Assembly: GCA_020355945.1 (NCBI GenBank)
Contig: CP070627.1
Coordinates: 8,795,769-8,859,768 of the forward strand
Origin: Candidatus Aminicenantota bacterium
Lineage (GTDB): Bacteria > Acidobacteriota > Aminicenantia > UBA2199
Reading direction: 5' to 3'
DNA length: 64,000 nt
The notes under the pieces are model-generated. The model searched no databases. It was not told the origin of the DNA and saw only the letters and a list, made by a program, of their open reading frames with translations. Below are positions 17,408 to 25,452 of this stretch, one piece after another; positions within the stretch are counted from its first letter, which is position 1, and each line of letters starts with the position of its first letter. A program made the translations under genes and the position numbers.

Positions 17408-20400
17408 TTAAAACCCAAATTCTCCCGTTTCATTGTCGAAAATATTCGTAGATTCCAGGACTAAAAATTCATCCGAAAGTGTGATATCTTCCAATTTTAT
17501 ATATATATCTTGCAGCACCTGGTCCAGGATTTCCAGGAAATGTTTGCTAATTCTTTCCGCGGTGGATGGTTTAAAAAGTGAGGTGGAGTATTCCAACGAC
17601 ATACTGATGTATTTATCGGTATCGCGAACACTCAGGGACAGGTCAAAATGAGCTTGATTAAATTCGAATTCATAGGGGATAACGGTTAAATTTTCAAGGG
17701 AATCTTTTTTACCGGGGCTTTCCGTTTCAAAATTGTTTACCTGGAAAACGACATCAAATAATGGGTTTCTCTTCAGGTCCCGGTTTGCTGCCAGTTGGCT
17801 TACCAGTTCATCAAAGGGGTAATCCTGGTTCTCAAATGCATTTAGCGCATTTTTTTTTACTTCTTCCAGGAAATTCCTGAATACCTTATGCTCCAGTGGA
17901 AGGTTTCTCATGGGGAGCAAATTGGCAAACATACCGATTATATTTTCCAGTTCTTCATACTTCCTGCCTGCAATACCGCTTCCCACAACAATATCATCCT
18001 GTCCTGAATATTTTGACATCAGGATCGTGAATACAGTCAATAACATAATATACAATGTGGTGTTGGTTTCCTTGATCAGCACCCGTAATTGAGTGGTTAA
18101 CTCTTTCTCAAATACGGTAATTATGTGGTGTCCCTGGAAATCCTGTACCTGTGGTCTTTGGAAATCTGTTTTTATATTAAGCCCAGGTATACCGTCTTCA
18201 AACAGTTCCAACCAATAAGTTTTTTGCTTCACCATTTCTTCGGAGTGCATTAAACTATTGTTCCATTCGGTGTAATCCCTGTATTGAAGTCTCATGGGCG
18301 AGAGTTGTTCTCCCTGGTAAAGGGTGACAAATTCGTTAGTAAATATCGACAGCGAAGTACCGTCCGAGATGATATGATGCATATCCATCATGAAGATGTG
18401 ACGGTCCTCTTTCTCCTCTATCAAACCCACGCGCAGCAGCGGCGGCCGGGATAGATGGAACGGACGTACGAACGCCCTTGTAATGGAGTTTATTTTCAGT
18501 CGCTCACCAGCCTGTTTTTCTTCATGATATTCAACGGCAAAATCAACGGTTTCATGTATCCTTTGGACCAGCTCGCTTCCTACCATTTCAAATGAGGTTC
18601 TTAAACTTTCATGTCTCTTGATAACACACCCCAAACTGGTTTCCAGCCTGGTACGCTCCAGGTGTCCTTCCAATATCAATATAAATGGAAGATTGAACCC
18701 AATGTTCTGTTCATTCATTTGCTGAACCACATATAACCGTTTCTGGGCTGATGACATTTTGTAGTATCCCTTTTTTTCTACCGGTTTTATGGGTGTGTAT
18801 GTCTCTTCTTTCAAACCGTGGATATATCCTGATAATGCTCTTATACTGGGCTTCTTAAATACTTCTGTTAAGGGGATTTTTACATTGAGTTCTTTATGGA
18901 TTTTGGAAACCATGACGGTGGCTCTTAATGAATGCCCACCCAGCTCAAAAAAGCTGCGGTCTATATCTATCAAATCCATCTCGATTCTCAAAACCTCAGA
19001 CCATATCCATGCCAGTTTCCTTTGCAGTACACTGCCCGGGATTTTTGGTTGTGTTTCCGCACTTATCAACGGTTCCGGCAGGGCCTTTCGGTCTATTTTA
19101 CCACTGGGAGTTAAAGGAAGGTCTTCCAGGGGTACAAAAAAGGAGGGGATCATATAATCGGGCAGTGATTGATATAGATATTTTCTTAATCTTGATGAAA
19201 TATCCTCATTGGCATGTAAAGTGACGCGGTTGAGAACGGTATAGGCACAGAGATAGTTATCAACGCCCTGGTCTCCCCGAACCACCACCACTGCCTCTTT
19301 GACTTCTGCATGCTGTAGTAGGTGATTCTCGATTTCTCCCAATTCAATCCGATGGCCGCGGATTTTCACCTGGTGATCGATCCTGCCCAGGAATTCAATA
19401 TTCCCATCTGGCAGCCAACGGGCCAGGTCGCCGGTTTTGTAGATTTTATTAGAAATATAGGACCTATAGGACCTATTGGACCTATGATATTTATTTTTAT
19501 CCTGGTCATCCTGGTAATCCCATAAATCATAGTCAAATTTATCATTGGTTAACTCCGGTCTGTTCAAATATCCCCGGGCCAATCCCTCACCACTGATGCA
19601 TAATTCACCGGTAACTCCCGGCGGCTGTAAATGACTAGATCGATTCAATATGTAAAGCGTGGTGTTCTGTAAAGGTTTACCAATGGGAATGATCCCCTCA
19701 CCGCTCCAACAGGACAACGAGTACTTACTGGTATAAATGGTGGCTTCGGTGGGGCCATAGATATTCTCCAACACGGTCTTACTGGCATTCCGGGTAAATC
19801 GCTCAACAATATGCGGTGACAGCGCTTCACCAGCTAAAAAGATGTATTTGAGACTGGATAGATGATCGGAGGTTTCTTGATTGAATGACTCTATAAAAAC
19901 ATTAAACATGGAGGGAACAAAATTAATATGGGTGACCTGAAGGTCTTTAATCGTATCAATAATCAGTTGGGGGTCTTTCCCGGCTCTATTTTCCAGTACC
20001 GCCAACCGACCCCCTCCTAAAAACCAACCAAACAACTCGGTGAGGGAGACATCGAATACATAAGGGGTTTTGAATAAATAGGTATCTCCCAGGGAACAGG
20101 GATAGCAGTTGAATAAATAGGATAATACATTGACCAGGGAACCATGTTGGATAATAACGCCTTTGGGTTTTCCAGTGGAACCGGAGGTGTAAATGATATA
20201 GGCTAAATTGGCCGCCTTCGGGGGATCATTAAGCCTTCGGCGATAAGTTGGCTTCTCATTAACCATTAATAATTGACAATTGACAATTGACAATTTTTCA
20301 AATTTTTCGGATAAACCAGGGGCTGTCACCAGGATTTTCGCGCTGCTGTCTTTTAACATGTATGTAATGCGCTCTTGCGGGTATTCCGGGTCAATGGGCA

Positions 20401-23400
20401 AATAGGCCCCCCTTGCTTTTAATATTCCCAGGATACCGATGATCATCTCGATGGAACGTTCCATCATGATACCCACGATGATGTCGGGACCAACACCTTT
20501 TTCGAGCAATAAATATGCCAATTGATTGGATTTTCGGTTCAATTCACTGTAAGTAATTGACATGTGACCAGGCAAGTGGGCAAGCCCCCCTGTCCCCTCG
20601 TCGTGTAATTCTTGTAATTCGGGGGCTTCTAATACAGCGATGTAGTCAGGAAATTTTTCTACCTGTTCTGCAAATAATTGATGAATCGTTTTATCACGCG
20701 GATATTCCGCCCCTGTATCATTAAAATTCAGCAATATCCGATTTTTCTCCTCCTCAGTGATGATATTTATCCCGGATATCCTGGTTTCATAACTCTCACG
20801 TACGGTGGAAACTATTTTTTCGAAAAAACCGATAAAACGCTGGATGGTTTCCTTTTTAAAAAGGTGGGTACAGTATTCGAAGGTAAAAGACATGCGGTCT
20901 CCTGTTTCTACTGCTGTCAACGTTAGATCAAATTTTGATATGCGGCTTTCATAGCGATAAGGCACTATTTTTAATCCTGGTATTCGGACGGCGGGTGTAT
21001 CCATGTTTTGTAAGGCAAACATGGTATCAAATAAGGGGTTACGCCCGGTATCCCGTTCAACCTCCACCTGTTCCACCAGGTCTTCGTAAAGGTAATCCTG
21101 GTTTTCAAAGGCGTTTATTGTGTTTTCTTTTATTTCCATTAAAAATTGGTGGAAAGTCTTTTCCATGACGGGAGAATTCCGTAGCGCCAGGGTATTGACA
21201 AACATGCCGATGACACCTTCCAGATCGGTGTGTCTGCGGCCGGCAATGGGAGTGCCCACCACAATGTCTTCCTGGTGCGAAATTTTGCCTAAAAAAACAG
21301 TATAAACGGAAAGGAGCAGCATAAATAGGGTGACATCCTGTTCACGGGCCAGGGATTTTAAAGCAGCGGTTTCTTCCTTGTTCATCTCAAAATGGAGGGT
21401 TCGCCCGGCAAAGCCCTGTACTGCTGGCCGTGGATAATCCGCCGGTAAATCTAATAGTGGTACTTCTCCTTCAAATTGTTTTAACCAATAGGTTTCCTTT
21501 TCCTTCATAAACTCTCTGGCCATCTTCCGATTGTGCCATTCGCTGTAGTCTCTATACTGAAGTCTTAACCCGGCCAGGCTCCTGCTCTTATACAGTTCCG
21601 TAAATTCTTTTATAAATATTCCGATAGATAGTCCATCCGATATGATGTGATGCATATCTACCATCAATAAATACCTGCCCCTGTCCTCTTTCCCTTCTTG
21701 AGAGGGGTGACCAGGAAGAGCGGTGGAGGTGTGTAGAAGTTTTATTAATCTCACCCGCAGCAGCGGAGCTTGCGATAAGTTAAAGGGACGTATAAACGAT
21801 TCTACTTCCACCTGCAGTTTGTCACCTGTACCGATAAGTATTTCACTGTTGATCCGGAATTTATTATGGTCTTCTTTTATTCTTTGTACCGGGCTATCAT
21901 TTACCACAGTGAAAAATGTTCTTAAACTCTCATGCCTTCGGATCAATTGTTGGAAAACCACTTCAATTTTTTTCCCATCAAGCTCCCCCTCCAACTGCCA
22001 CACCGAAGGTATGTTGTATCCGGTTCCTCCTTCAGCATCCATCTGCTGTAGAATATAGAAGCGTCTTTGGGCAGAGGATAAGGGGTAATATTCTTTCTTT
22101 TCAACAGGTTCCACCGGGATAGGTTTAGTCCTGGCCGCTTCTTTGATATATGCGGCCAGTCCATGAATGTGTGGTGTCTTAAATATCCCGGTAAGGGGAA
22201 CGTTTATATTTAATTCTTTATGTATCTTCGATACCAATATTGTGGCTTTCAGGGAATGTCCCCCCAGGTGGAAAAAATTGTCATTAATACCGATTTTTTC
22301 TTTTTCCACGTCCAGGATTTCAGACCATATGTCCAGCAATTTTTTTTCTATTTCATTTCGTGGAGCAGTATAATTTTTTCCTCTTTTCATTTCCGGTTGG
22401 GGTAATGCTTTTCGATCTACTTTTCCATTGGGGGTTAGTGGAATCTTATCTATACTTATAAAATAAGAGGGTATCATAAAACCAGGCAATTTCCCGGAAA
22501 GGTAACCGCGTAAACTGGTAAGATTGAAATCCTTAGGGGAAACGATATATGCACACAGGAATTTTTCCCTGCTTTCATTTTCTCTTGCCACCACCACTGC
22601 CTCTTTGATTTCATTTCGTTTTAATAATTGACTTTCTATTTCCTCCAATTCTATCCTGAATCCCCTGATTTTCACCTGGGAGTCAATACGTCCGATGAAA
22701 TCAATATTACCGTCGGGCAGCCACCGGGCCAGGTCACCGGTTTTGTACAATTTAGCCGCCAGGGCACCAGGGTACCAGGAAAAATAAACATCTTTGCGGT
22801 TTTGTGGCTTTGTGGTTGATATAAATTTCTCTTCTGTTAATTCGGGACGATTTAAATACCCACGGGCTATCCCTGGGCCGCCAATGTATAACTGGCCTGC
22901 TGTACCTATCGGCTGCAAATTATTATATTTACTTAAAATATATAGTTCAATATTGGGTAATGGTTTGCCGATGGGGATACTTCCAATTCCATTCCAATCA
23001 GCTAATGAGTATTTACTGGAATATACTGTACTCTCCGTCGGGCCATATATATTTTCCAGTGTTATCGCTGTATTTAAATCCCTGAATTTCGCTGCCAGAT
23101 CAGGTAACAGCGCTTCCCCGGCCAGGAAAATATATTTCAGGGAGGCTAATTTCTCGATTTTTTCATGGTTTAACAGTTCTATAAAGGCCTTAAACATGGA
23201 AGGAACAAAATTGATATGAGTAATAAAAAGCCTTTCGATGGCCTTCAATATCTCCTGGGGGTCTTTTCCCTCATTTTGATCGACTATGGCTAGCCTTCCC
23301 CTTCCCAAAATCCAACCGAACAATTCGGTTACGGAGACATCAAAAACATAGGAGGTTTTCAATAAATACGTATCCGATTCCCGGAAGGGATATTCCTCGT

Positions 23401-25333
23401 GCAACCCGGACAGCAGGTTTGTAACCGATTGATGATCGATCATTACACCTTTGGGTAGGCCCGTGGAACCGGAGGTATAAATAACATAAGCCAGGTGAGC
23501 CGGAGAATTTACGGCTGCCGGATACATTTCTTCGGTCCTATATAAATTAAGATCGAGTAAATCCAGCACTTCAACACCAGGTATATTTTCCAGTTGGTTT
23601 TCCAATGAACCCCGGGTCAAAACCCATTTCAACATGCTGTCTTTCAATATATATCGTATTCTTTCCAGGGGATATCCCGTATCTATAGGTAAATAGGAGC
23701 CATTGGCTTTTAATATGGCCAAAATCCCAATAATCATTTCTAATGAACGCTCTACCAATACACCTACTACCGTATCCCTGGTAACTCCTTTCTGTATTAA
23801 TCGGGCTGCCAGGCGGTCGGTTTTGTCATTTAATTCCCGGTAACTCAATTGGTTATCTTGATACTCCACGGCAATCCGGTGGGGTACTATGTCCACCTGA
23901 TCTGCAAATAACACCTGGATTATCTTATTTCCCGGGTATTCTCTTATTGTATCGTTAAATTCATATAAAATTTGTTTCTTTTCTTCTTTCGATAATATAT
24001 GGAGCTCCCTCACCCTTTGCCCGGGGTAATCGATAATAGCCTGGGCAACGGTCATAAAATCCCGGGCTAATTTTTCAATGGTGGATACCTCCAACAAGGC
24101 ACGATTGTAATTAAAAGTCAGTTCAATATGATCTGGCAGGGTTATTTGTAGGGTTAGGGCATAGTGGGTCATCTCAACCATGGAATAGCTTTGGAACACC
24201 AATGAACCACTTTTTTTTTTCAACCGGCCATATATGGGGTAATTTTCCAGTGCCAACAGGGAATCGAATAGTTCATGGTTATTGCCTATTTCGCTGTACT
24301 TGATGATATGCACCAATGGGGTGTTCTCATACTTTTCCCTGGTCAGCAGCATGTGATCGACCCGGTTCAGCACATCTACAGCTTTTTCATCAATAGGGCA
24401 CTGCATTCGCAGCGGCAGGGTGTTGATAAAGAGACCTACCATATCTTCAATTCCCTTTATCTTTGCTGTGCGTCCCGATACCACAGTTCCAAAAACCACA
24501 TCTTCACAATCATTGTATCGCTGTAACAATAAACCCCATACACCATAGAATAATGAAGCCATGGTGAGCTTATGTTTTTTTACAAATTGTTCTGCTTTCT
24601 TTGACACCGCCCTGGAGAATCCGATTTTATAGCTTCCGGCAGCTTTTATCCCGTTTTCTCTATTTTTTCTTTTTGTGGGAAGCTCTGTCCTGGTATCAAA
24701 ACCGTTTAGATACTCTTGCCAGAATTTCTCTTGTTCTCCGGTTTCCTGCTCCTGGATCCATTTGACAAATTCTTTGAATTTAGTCTTGGCAGGCAGTATT
24801 AATGGGTTTCTCCTACACAGCTTATCATTTGCCTGGACAAATTCTTTTAAAATAACACCGGTACTCCAACCATCCATCAATATATGGTGATTACTGATAA
24901 TCATGTAATAGCGATCCGCTTCGATTTTGCATAAAATAATTCGGAAAGGTACTTCTCGCAAGTCGAATTTTTTGTTCCTATCTTCCTGTTTTATCCTTTC
25001 CACCTGTCTTTTCGTTCCATCCACGTCTTCTTTAGTTGACAGATCATGGTATGTCAGGTTAATCGTATGATTTTTCATTACCACTTGTGCCGGTTTGTTT
25101 AATTTTTCCCAACGAAACGAGGTTCTCAGCATTTCATTGGTTTCAATGACAAAATTCCAGGCCTTTTTAAAAATTTCAACATCGATTTCTGCTGCTACTT
25201 CCAGGCTTAATTGTTCAAAATAGTGGTCATGTTGAGGATCTTTCAAATAATGAAAGAGCATCCCTTCTTGCATCGGGGTTAATGCAGCAATATCTTCGAT
25301 GTCTTTCTCGGTTTTTTTCCTGAACTTATTCAT
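17408..25333 (-). CDS. NRPS, C-A-PCP-C-A-PCP-C (first enzyme of assembly line 2)
   Basis: 2641 residues. C1 (~15-440) opens with LTPMQEGMLFHYL and has HHILMDG near 148. A1 (~465-980) has its core near 620 and pocket D-V-T-N-F-A-I-V-Y; PCP1 GGHS is near 1026. C2 (~1080-1510) has HHIISDG near 1226. A2 (~1531-2080) has its core near 1716 and pocket D-V-T-N-F-A-I-I-Y; PCP2 GGHS is near 2133. C3 (~2188-2620) has HHIISDG near 2319. The two pockets are nearly equal, so both A domains probably load the same or similar hydrophobic residues; I do not recognise the code. A complete C domain at the N-terminus fits an acyl-starting line or an upstream donor. The C-terminus is a short tail ending NETGEFGF. 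The 119-bp gap upstream is the longest in the cluster, but I see no convincing promoter in it. The RBS of ATG 25333 is weak. Confidence 0.94.
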   Translation of the reverse strand: MNKFRKKTEKDIEDIAALTPMQEGMLFHYLKDPQHDHYFEQLSLEVAAEIDVEIFKKAWNFVIETNEMLRTSFRWEKLNKPAQVVMKNHTINLTYHDLSTKEDVDGTKRQVERIKQEDRNKKFDLREVPFRIILCKIEADRYYMIISNHHILMDGWSTGVILKEFVQANDKLCRRNPLILPAKTKFKEFVKWIQEQETGEQEKFWQEYLNGFDTRTELPTKRKNRENGIKAAGSYKIGFSRAVSKKAEQFVKKHKLTMASLFYGVWGLLLQRYNDCEDVVFGTVVSGRTAKIKGIEDMVGLFINTLPLRMQCPIDEKAVDVLNRVDHMLLTREKYENTPLVHIIKYSEIGNNHELFDSLLALENYPIYGRLKKKSGSLVFQSYSMVEMTHYALTLQITLPDHIELTFNYNRALLEVSTIEKLARDFMTVAQAIIDYPGQRVRELHILSKEEKKQILYEFNDTIREYPGNKIIQVLFADQVDIVPHRIAVEYQDNQLSYRELNDKTDRLAARLIQKGVTRDTVVGVLVERSLEMIIGILAILKANGSYLPIDTGYPLERIRYILKDSMLKWVLTRGSLENQLENIPGVEVLDLLDLNLYRTEEMYPAAVNSPAHLAYVIYTSGSTGLPKGVMIDHQSVTNLLSGLHEEYPFRESDTYLLKTSYVFDVSVTELFGWILGRGRLAIVDQNEGKDPQEILKAIERLFITHINFVPSMFKAFIELLNHEKIEKLASLKYIFLAGEALLPDLAAKFRDLNTAITLENIYGPTESTVYSSKYSLADWNGIGSIPIGKPLPNIELYILSKYNNLQPIGTAGQLYIGGPGIARGYLNRPELTEEKFISTTKPQNRKDVYFSWYPGALAAKLYKTGDLARWLPDGNIDFIGRIDSQVKIRGFRIELEEIESQLLKRNEIKEAVVVARENESREKFLCAYIVSPKDFNLTSLRGYLSGKLPGFMIPSYFISIDKIPLTPNGKVDRKALPQPEMKRGKNYTAPRNEIEKKLLDIWSEILDVEKEKIGINDNFFHLGGHSLKATILVSKIHKELNINVPLTGIFKTPHIHGLAAYIKEAARTKPIPVEPVEKKEYYPLSSAQRRFYILQQMDAEGGTGYNIPSVWQLEGELDGKKIEVVFQQLIRRHESLRTFFTVVNDSPVQRIKEDHNKFRINSEILIGTGDKLQVEVESFIRPFNLSQAPLLRVRLIKLLHTSTALPGHPSQEGKEDRGRYLLMVDMHHIISDGLSIGIFIKEFTELYKSRSLAGLRLQYRDYSEWHNRKMAREFMKEKETYWLKQFEGEVPLLDLPADYPRPAVQGFAGRTLHFEMNKEETAALKSLAREQDVTLFMLLLSVYTVFLGKISHQEDIVVGTPIAGRRHTDLEGVIGMFVNTLALRNSPVMEKTFHQFLMEIKENTINAFENQDYLYEDLVEQVEVERDTGRNPLFDTMFALQNMDTPAVRIPGLKIVPYRYESRISKFDLTLTAVETGDRMSFTFEYCTHLFKKETIQRFIGFFEKIVSTVRESYETRISGINIITEEEKNRILLNFNDTGAEYPRDKTIHQLFAEQVEKFPDYIAVLEAPELQELHDEGTGGLAHLPGHMSITYSELNRKSNQLAYLLLEKGVGPDIIVGIMMERSIEMIIGILGILKARGAYLPIDPEYPQERITYMLKDSSAKILVTAPGLSEKFEKLSIVNCQLLMVNEKPTYRRRLNDPPKAANLAYIIYTSGSTGKPKGVIIQHGSLVNVLSYLFNCYPCSLGDTYLFKTPYVFDVSLTELFGWFLGGGRLAVLENRAGKDPQLIIDTIKDLQVTHINFVPSMFNVFIESFNQETSDHLSSLKYIFLAGEALSPHIVERFTRNASKTVLENIYGPTEATIYTSKYSLSCWSGEGIIPIGKPLQNTTLYILNRSSHLQPPGVTGELCISGEGLARGYLNRPELTNDKFDYDLWDYQDDQDKNKYHRSNRSYRSYISNKIYKTGDLARWLPDGNIEFLGRIDHQVKIRGHRIELGEIENHLLQHAEVKEAVVVVRGDQGVDNYLCAYTVLNRVTLHANEDISSRLRKYLYQSLPDYMIPSFFVPLEDLPLTPSGKIDRKALPEPLISAETQPKIPGSVLQRKLAWIWSEVLRIEMDLIDIDRSFFELGGHSLRATVMVSKIHKELNVKIPLTEVFKKPSIRALSGYIHGLKEETYTPIKPVEKKGYYKMSSAQKRLYVVQQMNEQNIGFNLPFILILEGHLERTRLETSLGCVIKRHESLRTSFEMVGSELVQRIHETVDFAVEYHEEKQAGERLKINSITRAFVRPFHLSRPPLLRVGLIEEKEDRHIFMMDMHHIISDGTSLSIFTNEFVTLYQGEQLSPMRLQYRDYTEWNNSLMHSEEMVKQKTYWLELFEDGIPGLNIKTDFQRPQVQDFQGHHIITVFEKELTTQLRVLIKETNTTLYIMLLTVFTILMSKYSGQDDIVVGSGIAGRKYEELENIIGMFANLLPMRNLPLEHKVFRNFLEEVKKNALNAFENQDYPFDELVSQLAANRDLKRNPLFDVVFQVNNFETESPGKKDSLENLTVIPYEFEFNQAHFDLSLSVRDTDKYISMSLEYSTSLFKPSTAERISKHFLEILDQVLQDIYIKLEDITLSDEFLVLESTNIFDNETGEFGF
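19456..19486. repeat. 9-bp tandem repeat (TATAGGACC)3 in an A-domain loop
   Basis: Two perfect and one variant TATAGGACC units, translated on the minus strand as R-S-N-R-S-Y-R-S-Y, directly before IYKTGDLARW of A2. The same repeat type occupies the equivalent loop at 40582-40612 and, degenerate, at 61533-61564. Confidence 0.8.
20211..20242. repeat. Two-hairpin GAA/TTC-loop element, divergent copy
   Basis: GCCTTCGGGG and GCCTTCGGC are separated by a short AT-rich spacer, like the CGCCGAAGGCG-spacer-GCCCGAAGGGC elements elsewhere. It is in frame in A2 of the 17408-25333 NRPS just before the TSGSTGKPKG core (encodes RRRLNDPPKAA). Confidence 0.45.
20271..20295. repeat. 7-bp tandem repeat (ATTGACA)3
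   Basis: About three and a half ATTGACA units inside the coding sequence of A2 (17408-25333), adjacent to the two-hairpin element. They encode a KLSIVNCQLLMVNE segment absent from A1 of the same protein. Confidence 0.75.
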
Positions 25334-25452
25334 GATAAAAAGCTTTTTTAAACAATAACATTAAAAAGAGTGGTAATAGATTATTTTATTCGCATCGGAA
25401 CGAACCACTGGCGTTAAAAAATAAACTATTTTTCATGTTAAGAAGACTGCCG

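Noticed and set aside
25416..25433. AT-only hairpin downstream of 25453 as a terminator
   Set aside because: AAAAATA and TATTTTT can pair around a 3-nt loop, but there is no GC stem, so I cannot claim an intrinsic terminator.
25334..25452. Promoter for the line 2 operon
   Set aside because: A TAAAAT-like -10 exists, but no acceptable -35 is found 16-18 nt upstream.
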